Origin: Brasilonema angustatum HA4187-MV1
Lineage (GTDB): Bacteria; Cyanobacteriota; Cyanobacteriia; Cyanobacteriales; Nostocaceae
Assembly (NCBI GenBank): GCA_019359695.1
Contig: JAHHGV010000007.1
Span: 62,001-126,000 of the forward strand
Length of the DNA: 64,000 nt
Direction: 5' to 3'
In this document: positions 35,867-45,600 of the stretch, in pieces
How positions within the stretch are numbered: the stretch's first letter is position 1
Layout of the letters: each line of letters begins with the position of its first letter
Position numbers and translations under genes: made by a program
Notes under the pieces: generated by a model
Database searches by the model: none
What the model was told of the DNA's origin: nothing
What the model saw: only the letters and a program-made list of their open reading frames with translations

Positions 35867-38800
35867 ATGAATAGCCTAGAAACACAAAATCAAATAGGCG
35901 ATTTAGATATAGCGGTTATCGGTATGTCTGGACGGTTTCCTAAAGCCAGGAATATTGATGCTTTTTGGCAGAATTTGCGCTCAGGGGTAGAATCAATTTC
36001 GTTTTTTTCAAATCAAGAACTAGAATCATTCGGGGTAGATCCATCTTTACTGACTGACCCTAATTATGTTAAAGCAAATGCTGTACTGGAAGATATAGAA
36101 TTATTCGATGCTTCATTCTTTGATTACTCTCCCAGAACAGCAGAAATAATGGATCCACAGCACCGGCTCTTTTTGGAAACTGCCTGGGAGGCTCTTGAAA
36201 ATGCTGGCTATGATTCTAAAACCTATGATGGTCGGATTAGTGTTTATGGTAGTGCCAGTATTAGCAGCTATTTTTTATTCAATCTTTTCTCTAATACCGA
36301 ACTGCTAAAATTAGTCGGTCTTGACCAAATTAGGCATAACAATCGTACAGATAACCTGACAACCCGAGTCGCTTATAAGTTGGATCTTAAGGGGTCAGCT
36401 ATCACTGTTCAAACTGGATGTTCTAGCTCATTAGTTGCTGTTCACTTAGCTTGTCAAAGCTTGATAGATCGTGAATGTGATATGGCTTTGACTGGTGGAG
36501 TTTCTGTAATAGGATTGCAAAAAGCTGGCTATATTTATCAAGAAGGGGGAATTTTGTCTCCTGACGGACACTGTCGCGCTTTTGATGCTCAAGCAAAAGG
36601 AACTGTGAGCGGTGATGGTGTGGGCATAGTCGCTTTAAAGCGATTAGCAGATGCTCTCGCTGATGGAGATAATATTCATGCTGTTATTAAAGGTTCAGCT
36701 ATTAATAATGATGGTTCTTCAAAAGTTGGCTATACAGCTCCAAGTATCGATGGTCAAGCAAAGGTGATTGCTGAGGCTCTTGCGATCGCCCAAGTTGAAC
36801 CTGAAACAATCAACTATGTTGAAACTCATGGCACTGGGACTGTTTTAGGAGATCCTATTGAAGTTGCAGCGCTTACCAAATCTTTTCGCGCCAAAACTAA
36901 AAAAAAGGATTTCTGCGCTCTTGGTTCAGTAAAAACCAACATCGGACACCTAGATACTGCGGCTGGTGTTGCTGGTTTAATCAAAACCATTCTCGCACTC
37001 AAACACAAACAGATACCACCCAGCTTGCACTTTCAAGAGCCTAATCCCCAGATTGATTTTGCCAACAGCCCCTTTTATGTTAACAGTACGCTCTGCCAAT
37101 GGAAGACAAACGGAACACCACGCCGTGCAGGCGTCAGTTCCTTTGGCATTGGCGGTACTAATGCCCATGTGATTCTTGAGGAAACCCCAAAGATTGAAGC
37201 ATCTAGTCCTGGGCAGACATATAAGTTGTTGGTACTCTCCGCTAAAACTAGTTCAGCACTAGAGACTGCTACAGCAAATCTGGTTAAGCACTTGCAGCAG
37301 CATCCTGAAATCAACTTGGCAGATGTCGCTTACACTCTTAGTGTAGGTCGTCGAGTGTTTGATCATCGCAGGATGGTGGTTTGTCAAGATATTGACGATA
37401 CAGTTAAAATTTTAGAAACAAAAGACCCGCAACGAGTTTTTACCCATTTCACCGAACCTTGTGAGCAAGAAGTTGTGTTTATGTTTCCTGGTCAGGGGTC
37501 TCAGTATGTAGAGATGGGTCGAGAACTATACCAGAGTGAGCCAATTTTTCGGGAACAAGTTGATTATTGCTGTAAAATACTTATACCTATTTTAGGGCTA
37601 GACTTACGCACTATTCTGTATCCAAGCGAAGAACAGCAAACAGTAGCAGCACAGCAGCTGACACAAACCCATATTACCCAACCGGCGCTGTTTGTGATTT
37701 CGTATGCTTTAGCACAATTGTGGATGGCCTGGGGAGTGCGTCCTTCTGCAATGATTGGTCATAGCATAGGAGAATATGTGGCAGCCTGTTTGGCTGGTGT
37801 TTTTTCTCTGGAAGACGCATTGGCGCTGGTAGCAGTTCGTGGACAACTGATGCAGCAAATGCCTGCTGGCGATATGCTAGCTGTACCCCTAAGCGAGAAA
37901 CAAGTACAATCAATGCTTGGCGAAGAACTTGCCCTAGCTGCAATCAACGCACCATCTCTGTGCGTGGTTTCAGGACCAAGGTCGGCGATTGATGAATTGC
38001 ACAACTCTTTGACTGAAGAAGGGGTTGACTGCCGTCGGCTGCATACATCGGGTGCCTTTCATTCTCAAATGATGGAGCCAATCATTGAGCCGTTCATAGC
38101 ACAGGTCAAAAAAATTAACCTAAAGGCTCCGCAAATTCCGTTTGTATCCAACATGACTGGTACTTGGATTACTGTAGCAGAGGCAACCGACTCAAGCTAT
38201 TGGGCAAAGCATCTACGGCAAACGGTGCGCTTTGCTGAGGGTATTGCTCAGTTGCTGCAAAAGCCAGAGCAAATTCTTCTAGAAGTAGGTCCTGGACGCA
38301 CGTTGAGTACATTAGCTAGACGACATCCAGATAAAGCGGCAGAGCAAGTTATGTTAACTTCGTTACGCCATCCACAAGAACCGATCTCGGATGTAGCGTT
38401 TTTGTTAAATACATTAGGTCAGCTATGGCTTGCTGGAGTACAGGTAGATTGGTCGAGATTCTATACCCATGAGCGGCCTCGTCGCCTACCCTTGCCAACT
38501 TATCCCTTTGAGCGTCAGCGTTACTGGATTGAACCTAAAAAACAAGCAAACGCTGTCAAGACGGATGTAGAGACTCAACCTACAACCTCTCCACGCAAAA
38601 ATCCGGAAATGGCAAACTGGTTCTACATTCCATCTTGGAAACGCTCCCCACTACCCGTTAATCAACCAAGTGAGAATCCAGTTTTGTCCTGCACTCTTGT
38701 GTTTATCGATGAGTGCGGCTTGGGTGAAGAACTGGTGAAACGACTCGAACTTGAGGCGCGGGATGTGATTGCTGTGAGGATCGGGTCAGAGTTTTCCAAG

Positions 38801-41800
38801 CTCAGCGAGCACAGATATGCTATCAATCCTCAACAACGTCATGACTACGAAACTCTGCTTAATGAACTTTTAGCACAAAACAAGTTCCCAAAAACAATTG
38901 TTCATTTATGGAGTGTCACCCCTGTTGATCGCATAGATTTAGAACTGAAAACAGTTGACAAATCTCAAGAAACAGGATTTTATAGTCTGCTGTTTCTAGC
39001 ACAGGCACTTGGAAAACAGAATTTTACTGATGAGCTTCAAATCGCGGTTATTTCCAATAATATGCAGGAAGTGGCAGGCGAAGAGTTATTGTGTCCAGAA
39101 AAAGCTACTTTACTTGGACCTATTAGGGTCATTCCTCAAGAATACCCAAACATCAGCTGTCGTAGCATTGATGTTGTTATTCCTAAAGAAGCAAACTGGA
39201 GCAAGCAAAAACTCATAGACCAACTGCTTGTTGAGCTACAGGTTCATACTTCTGACCGAGTTATTGCTTACCGTGGTTTTCATCGTTGGGTGCAAAATTT
39301 TGAGCCGGTTCAATTGGATGAAGCAAAGGAAGAAAAACCAAGATTAAGGGAAAGGGGAGTTTATCTGATTACAGGTGGACTCGGAGGTATTGGACTTGTG
39401 CTGGCTGAACATCTGGCGCTTCAAGTACGAGCTAAGATGATTCTGACTAGACGCTCAGCTTTTCCTGCTAGAGATGAATGGGAACAATGGTTGACCACTC
39501 ATGATGAGCAAGATGTTATCAGTTGTAAGATTCGGAAAGTGCAGGAACTTGAAGAACTGGGTGCAGAAGTTTTGGTGATCAGCGCTGATGTGACCAACTC
39601 TGAACAAATGCAACAAGCGATCGCTCAAGCACAAGGACAATTTGGTCAACTCAATGGTGTCATTCATGCAGCAGGGGTTCCCGGTGGTGGGGTGATTCAG
39701 CGAAAAACACCGGAAATGGCAGAAAGTATTCTAGCACCTAAAGTAAAAGGCACCTTGGTTCTTGATAGTATCCTCAAGGATGTTCACCTGGATTTCTTTG
39801 TCCTTTGTTCAGCACGTACTGGAATCCTAGGGGGATTTGGGCAGGTCGATTATGTTGGTGCAAATGCCTTTCTTGACGCCTTCGCTCACCATAAGACTCA
39901 GCAAGATGGCACATTCACCGTATCCATTGACTGGTGTGCTTGGCAGGAAGTGGGAATGGCAGCAGAGGCGGCTCAGCAACGAGTTCAAACTTCGGATATT
40001 TCCCAAACTCGTCAATTCAAAGAAGTCACCCACCCTTTATTTGACCAATGTATCATTGAGAGTCCACAGCAGGAGATATACGTTTCCCATTTAAGTGTAA
40101 ATAAGCACTGGGTTCTGGAAGAACATAGGGTCAGAGGGAAAGCGACACTTCCAGGAACAGCTTATTTAGAAATGGCCAGAGCCGCTTGTGAGAATCATGC
40201 TCAGGACAAAACGATTGAAATTAGAGAAGTCTATTTCTTGACACCTTTAGTTGTAGGAGATGACGAGGAAAAAGAAGTTCGTACGCTTGTGAAGAAGCAA
40301 GGAGATGGCTTTGAGTTTTTGATTATAAGCCAATCTAACTTAGGGTCAGAGCAATGGCTTGAACATGCTAGGGGAGAAATAGTTTGTCTAGAGCCAGAAT
40401 CACTACAAAAACATGACATTAAAGAAATTGAGGCAAGATGTCATGAGCAGGAAATTATTTTTACGCAAGATCATCAACCTCAATCAGGATACATAGAGTG
40501 TGGTCTTAGGTGGAACAACTTCAAGCAGGGAAAGCTTGGAATAAACGAGGGGCTGGCTATCATAGAACTGCCCGAAGTCTTCGCTACAGACATTAATTCA
40601 TACCAGTTGCATCCAGCCTTATTAGACGTTGCTGTTAGTTCCTTGGCTACCAAATTTAAAGATGGAGCTGCTTACCTACCCTTTTACTACAAAAGGTTAA
40701 CGATAAAAAGACCACTGCCTACAAAAGTATATAGTTATATAAAATATCTAGAGAACAATCAGTCCCAAAAAGAAATCCTGAAATTTAACATCACAATTAT
40801 GGACGACCAGGGAACAGAACTGGTCGAAATAGAAAATTTCACTCTGAAGAAGGTAGACATTGACATACTTTCTACTAAACAGTCTGGCAGTCAAAGCGAA
40901 ACAATACCTCCCATTCCTGAAAGCCAAAACTTCTGTTTAAAAATCTCTTCTCCTGGCATCTTAAGTAGCCTAACATTTGAGCCAACTACACGCCAGAAGC
41001 CAGGTTATGATGAAGTGGAAATCTCCGTTGGTGCAACGGGTCTCAACTTCAAAGAAGTACTTATAGCGCTGGGACTGCTTCCTGTTCCACCCAATGTTCC
41101 TGTCAAGTTTGGTTTGGAATGTGCTGGAAAGATAGTCGCACTGGGAGAAGGCGTTGAGAGTTTTGAGATAGGAGATGAAGTCATTGCTTTTGGCTATTCA
41201 TGCTTTAGCCCATTTATAACAACTTCTGCAAAGTGGGTTGTACCAAAACCAGATCATCTCAGTTTAGAGGAGGCAGCAACAATTCCGATTGCCTTTGCAA
41301 CCGCCTACAATTCTCTAATCAAAGTGGGCAAGCTTTGCCAGGGCGAGAGCGTTTTGATTCATGCCGCTGCTGGTGGTGTAGGTATGGCTGCAGTGCAAAT
41401 TGCCCAGTGGGTAGGAGCTAAAATCTTTGCTACAGCAGGTAACGCAGAAAAACGGGCGTTTCTGCATTCATTAGGCATTGAGCATATCATGGATTCTAGG
41501 TCTTTGGCTTTTGCTGACGAAGTGATGAAACGCACTGACGGCAAAGGTGTAGACGTGGTTTTGAATTCATTAGGGGGAGAATTTATACCCAAAAGCCTTG
41601 CGATTCTAGCACCCTATGGACGTTTCCTAGAAATTGGTGTGCGGGATATCCTCAACAACAGTCAATTGGGTCTGCGACCTTTTGAGAAAAGCTTATCGTT
41701 CTTTGCTACTCCGCTAAACCGTGAACACCCCAACTTCAGTAACCTGTTGAATGAAGTTATACAACACTTCCACGATGGAAATTTTAGTCCTCTTCCCCAT

Positions 41801-42640
41801 CATGTTTTCCCAATTACGTCTGTGGCTAGTGCCTTTGAGTACATGGCTGCAACCAAGCATATTGGCAAGATTGTGGTATCCTTGCAGGATAAAGAGGCTT
41901 TCAGCAATTTAGTAACTGCGGAAGATGAGATGAGTCAAGAAGCAACTTTGACTGTAGCTTCTTCTGTCCAGTCGGGTACTCCATCTCCCATTCTGTCTTC
42001 AGCTAGTTCTGGCTTATTCAAAAAACCAGGATCATCCACAAACAGATTTCAAAGACAACTTCTCAAGGAAGAACTTTTACCAACAGAAGGAATAGAAGTC
42101 TTTCGACGAATTTTGGGGAGTACGCTATCCCAAGTTATTGTATCAACCTACGAGCTACAGAGTCGTGATTTTTTAATTCAAGGTAAACAGGATAATGGTT
42201 TTAAAGCTAAATCTTACCCTACAGTGTTAGAGACGGCTAACCTATCCAAACCAACACAACAACGACCATCACTAATTAATCCTTATGTTGCTCCCAGGAA
42301 TGAAACCGAGCAAACGCTTGCTGACATTTGGCAAGAACTTCTTGGGATTGAGGCGATAGGAATTCACGACAACTTCTTTGAGCTTGGTGGCGATTCACTT
42401 CTTATAGTTCAAGTTCGCAGCAAACTGCGAGAAAAGCTTAACAAAGATATATCAATATCCGACTCATTTGAATATCCGACCATAAATGCCTTGGCAGAAC
42501 ATCTCATCGGCAAAGAGGATGAACAACCTGCCTATCAGCAAGCCTCGGACCGCGCCAAGAGGCGAAATGAAGCTATTGAAGAAAACAGCCAACAGATGAA
42601 GCGAAAACTAATCAAGCAAAATAAGAAGACAAATGGATAA
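35867..42640 (+). CDS. Type I PKS, fully reducing: KS-AT-KR-DH-ER-ACP
   Basis: The protein has about 2257 residues. KS (12-440) shows active Cys in QTGCSSSLVA and His in VETHGTGT and KTNIGHLD. AT (535-830) has GHSIGEY and GAFHS, which indicate malonyl-CoA. A KR structural half (915-1145) and catalytic half (1160-1365, TGGLGGIG, SARTG, DYVGANAF) follow. DH (1385-1665) has HRVRGKATLP and HPALLD; ER (1690-2010) has HAAAGGVGMAAVQ. ACP (2140-2215) has LGGDSLL. KR thus precedes DH and ER, and the segment normally joining KR to ACP (EGIEVFRRILG...VIVST) lies after ER. AAGGAA is 7 nt before ATG 35867; a TTG at 35840 is in frame. It adds a saturated two-carbon unit after the second beta-OH-Asp. Confidence 0.93.
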   Translation: MNSLETQNQIGDLDIAVIGMSGRFPKARNIDAFWQNLRSGVESISFFSNQELESFGVDPSLLTDPNYVKANAVLEDIELFDASFFDYSPRTAEIMDPQHRLFLETAWEALENAGYDSKTYDGRISVYGSASISSYFLFNLFSNTELLKLVGLDQIRHNNRTDNLTTRVAYKLDLKGSAITVQTGCSSSLVAVHLACQSLIDRECDMALTGGVSVIGLQKAGYIYQEGGILSPDGHCRAFDAQAKGTVSGDGVGIVALKRLADALADGDNIHAVIKGSAINNDGSSKVGYTAPSIDGQAKVIAEALAIAQVEPETINYVETHGTGTVLGDPIEVAALTKSFRAKTKKKDFCALGSVKTNIGHLDTAAGVAGLIKTILALKHKQIPPSLHFQEPNPQIDFANSPFYVNSTLCQWKTNGTPRRAGVSSFGIGGTNAHVILEETPKIEASSPGQTYKLLVLSAKTSSALETATANLVKHLQQHPEINLADVAYTLSVGRRVFDHRRMVVCQDIDDTVKILETKDPQRVFTHFTEPCEQEVVFMFPGQGSQYVEMGRELYQSEPIFREQVDYCCKILIPILGLDLRTILYPSEEQQTVAAQQLTQTHITQPALFVISYALAQLWMAWGVRPSAMIGHSIGEYVAACLAGVFSLEDALALVAVRGQLMQQMPAGDMLAVPLSEKQVQSMLGEELALAAINAPSLCVVSGPRSAIDELHNSLTEEGVDCRRLHTSGAFHSQMMEPIIEPFIAQVKKINLKAPQIPFVSNMTGTWITVAEATDSSYWAKHLRQTVRFAEGIAQLLQKPEQILLEVGPGRTLSTLARRHPDKAAEQVMLTSLRHPQEPISDVAFLLNTLGQLWLAGVQVDWSRFYTHERPRRLPLPTYPFERQRYWIEPKKQANAVKTDVETQPTTSPRKNPEMANWFYIPSWKRSPLPVNQPSENPVLSCTLVFIDECGLGEELVKRLELEARDVIAVRIGSEFSKLSEHRYAINPQQRHDYETLLNELLAQNKFPKTIVHLWSVTPVDRIDLELKTVDKSQETGFYSLLFLAQALGKQNFTDELQIAVISNNMQEVAGEELLCPEKATLLGPIRVIPQEYPNISCRSIDVVIPKEANWSKQKLIDQLLVELQVHTSDRVIAYRGFHRWVQNFEPVQLDEAKEEKPRLRERGVYLITGGLGGIGLVLAEHLALQVRAKMILTRRSAFPARDEWEQWLTTHDEQDVISCKIRKVQELEELGAEVLVISADVTNSEQMQQAIAQAQGQFGQLNGVIHAAGVPGGGVIQRKTPEMAESILAPKVKGTLVLDSILKDVHLDFFVLCSARTGILGGFGQVDYVGANAFLDAFAHHKTQQDGTFTVSIDWCAWQEVGMAAEAAQQRVQTSDISQTRQFKEVTHPLFDQCIIESPQQEIYVSHLSVNKHWVLEEHRVRGKATLPGTAYLEMARAACENHAQDKTIEIREVYFLTPLVVGDDEEKEVRTLVKKQGDGFEFLIISQSNLGSEQWLEHARGEIVCLEPESLQKHDIKEIEARCHEQEIIFTQDHQPQSGYIECGLRWNNFKQGKLGINEGLAIIELPEVFATDINSYQLHPALLDVAVSSLATKFKDGAAYLPFYYKRLTIKRPLPTKVYSYIKYLENNQSQKEILKFNITIMDDQGTELVEIENFTLKKVDIDILSTKQSGSQSETIPPIPESQNFCLKISSPGILSSLTFEPTTRQKPGYDEVEISVGATGLNFKEVLIALGLLPVPPNVPVKFGLECAGKIVALGEGVESFEIGDEVIAFGYSCFSPFITTSAKWVVPKPDHLSLEEAATIPIAFATAYNSLIKVGKLCQGESVLIHAAAGGVGMAAVQIAQWVGAKIFATAGNAEKRAFLHSLGIEHIMDSRSLAFADEVMKRTDGKGVDVVLNSLGGEFIPKSLAILAPYGRFLEIGVRDILNNSQLGLRPFEKSLSFFATPLNREHPNFSNLLNEVIQHFHDGNFSPLPHHVFPITSVASAFEYMAATKHIGKIVVSLQDKEAFSNLVTAEDEMSQEATLTVASSVQSGTPSPILSSASSGLFKKPGSSTNRFQRQLLKEELLPTEGIEVFRRILGSTLSQVIVSTYELQSRDFLIQGKQDNGFKAKSYPTVLETANLSKPTQQRPSLINPYVAPRNETEQTLADIWQELLGIEAIGIHDNFFELGGDSLLIVQVRSKLREKLNKDISISDSFEYPTINALAEHLIGKEDEQPAYQQASDRAKRRNEAIEENSQQMKRKLIKQNKKTNG
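37811..38017 (+). repeat. AT-domain segment nearly identical to 44571-44777
   Basis: The 207 bp differ at about 5 positions from the corresponding AT segment of the next PKS gene, with only one difference in the first 150 bp. Flanking KS-AT sequence is far more diverged, which points to recent gene conversion or recombination. Confidence 0.8.
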
Positions 42641-45600
42641 TCAAGAATCTCACGATTCCTTAAAAGGAATAGCTGTTATCGGGATGGCTGGTCGTTTTCC
42701 TGGAGCCAAAAGTACTGATGAGTTTTGGCAGAATTTGTCCCAAGGACGGGAGTCGATTTCATTCTTTACTGATGAGGAATTACTGTCAGAAGGTGTAGAT
42801 CCGACTTTGCTGCATAACCCTCACTATGTAAAAGCAGGAGTTGATCTGTCAGACATAGAGATGTTTGACGCTTCATTCTTCGGCTTCACCCCTAGGGAAG
42901 CTGAAGTTATGGACCCACAACACCGTCTTTTTTTGGAGTGTGCCTGGGAAGCTCTTGAAAATGCAGGTTATGACCCTGAAACATATGAAGAGTTGATAGG
43001 AGTTTACGCAGGCAGCAACCTAAGTACTTACCTACTGAACAACCTGATCTCAAATCATGACCTTCTCAAATCGCTAAGTGGGACAATCATTGTTAGTGGT
43101 AATGATAAAGATCATATACCTACACGAGTTTCTTACAAATTGAACCTCAAGGGACCGAGCCTTAACGTCAGTACTGCTTGTTCCACGTCATTGGTAGCAA
43201 TTCATCTAGCATGCCAAGGATTATTGAGTTACCAATGTGACATGGCGCTAGCTGGTGGCATTGCAGTACGAGTTTTGCAAAATAAAGGTTATTTATATCA
43301 AGAAGACGGAATGACTTCTCCCGATGGTCATTGTCGCACTTTTGATGCTAAAGCACAAGGCACCGTTTTCGGTAACGGTATGGGCATTGTTGTGCTAAAG
43401 AGGTTAGAGGAAGCACTGGCAAATGGCGACTGCATTTATGCAGTTATTAAAGGTTCAGCCATTAATAATGACGGTTCTTTAAAAGTGGGTTACACAGCAC
43501 CCAGCGTCGATGGACAAGCTGCAGTGATTGCTGAGGCTCAGGCGATCGCTGAGTTTGCTCCTGAGACAATTACTTATGTAGAATGCCACGGAACAGGTAC
43601 AGTTTTGGGCGATCCTATTGAAGTTAGGGCGCTGAAAAAAGTATTTAGTGCAGGAACAAACAAAAAGCGCTTCTGCGCCATTGGTTCAGTAAAAACTAAT
43701 ATCGGACATTTAGATAGGGCAGCTGGTGTTACAAGCCTTATCAAGACCGTCCTTGCACTCAAACACAAGCAAATACCACCCAGCTTGCATTTTGAGCAAC
43801 CTAATCCCGAAATTGATTTTGCCAACAGTCCTTTTTACGTCAATACCAAATTGTTTGATTGGAAAACGAACGGTACTCCTCGCCGTGCGGGAGTGAGTTC
43901 TTTTGGCATTGGTGGGACTAATGCCCATGTGATTCTTGAAGAAGCTCCAGTTGTTGAACCATCTGATCCCGCTCGTCCCTGGCAGTTGTTGTTACTGTCT
44001 GCCAAGACTAGTACAGCACTAGAAACCGCCACAGCTAATTTAGCTACCCATTTAAAGCAGCATCCTGATTTGAATCTTGCTGATGTAGCTTACACTCTGA
44101 GTGTGGGTCGTCGAAATTTCGACCATCGCCGGATGCTGGTGTGCCAAGATCTTGAAGATGCGGTAAAGGCACTATCAACTCAAGATCCTCAACGACTTTT
44201 CACCCACTACCAAAAGCCCTGTAATCGCTCTGTCGTGTTCATGTTTCCCGGACAGGGTGCACAGTACGTGGAGATGGGTCAAGAACTCTACCAGAGCGAG
44301 CCAATTTTCCGAGAACAGGTTGATAAATGCTCGTACTTTTTAAAGCCTCACTTGGGAATTGATTTGCGCTCTGTGCTGTATCCAAGTAAAGAACAGATCC
44401 AAAAGGCGACACAGCAGTTGAAACAGACTCATATCACCCAGGCAGCGATATTTGTGATTGAATACTCGTTGGCTCAATTGTGGATGGCGTGGGGAGTACG
44501 TCCTTTTGCAATGATTGGTCACAGCATTGGGGAATATGTTGCAGCCTGCTTGGCTGGCGTTTTTTCTCTAGAAGACGCATTGGCGCTGGTAGCAGTTCGT
44601 GGACAACTGATGCAGCAAATGCCTGCTGGCGATATGCTAGCTGTACCCCTAAGCGAGAAACAAGTGCAATCAATGCTTGGCGAAGAACTTGCCCTAGCTG
44701 CAATCAACGCACCATCTCTGTCTGTGGTTTCCGGATCAAGGTCGGCGATTGATGAATTGCACAACTCTTTGACTGAACAAGAGGTTGACTGTCGTCGTCT
44801 GCATACATCAGGTGCTTTTCACTCCCACATGATGCAGCCAATCATCGAGCCGTTCATGGCACAGGTGAAAAAAATTAACCTTCAGGCTCCGCAAATTCCT
44901 TTTGTGTCTAATGTAACTGGTACTTGGATTGCTATAACAGAGGCAACCGATCCGAGCTATTGGGCAAAGCATTTACGGCAGACGGTGCGCTTTGCTGAGG
45001 GTATTACATTGTTGCTGCAAAAGCCAGAGCAAATTCTTCTAGAAGTAGGTCCTGGGCGGACATTAAGTACCTTAGTTAGACAACATCCCGAACAAGACGA
45101 ACAACAGATTGTACTTTCTTCGTTACGCCATCCAAAAGAGCAACAATCGGATGTCGCCTTTTTGCTCAATACACTCTCGCGGCTCTGGCTTACCGGAGCA
45201 GAGATAGATTGGTCAGGCTTTTACGCCAATGAACGGCGTTATCGGATTCCCTTACCAACATATCCATTTGAGCGACAAAGATACTGGATTGAACCACAAC
45301 CCTCAACCGTCTCTGTGACTACGTACCAAGAACCGTTACACAAAGAGCGCAATCTTGCCGATTGGTTCTACATCCCAGTCTGGAAAGAATCCCAACCGCT
45401 TGAATTTGTTGAAAATGCAGAACTGACAAAGCAGAAGTCGTGTTGGTTAGTTTTTGTTGATAACTGTGATGTGGGTTCACTTATAGTAAAACGCCTGCAA
45501 CAACAAGGTCAAGACGTCATTACCGTGATGGTGGGAGATAAGTTTACTAAACTGTGCGATCGCGCATATTGCATTAATCCTCAACAAAAAGATGACTACG

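Noticed and set aside
37674-38004. Minus-strand frames repeated at 44434-44764
   Set aside because: They recur only because the AT domains on the plus strand are nearly identical there; not evidence of a duplicated gene.
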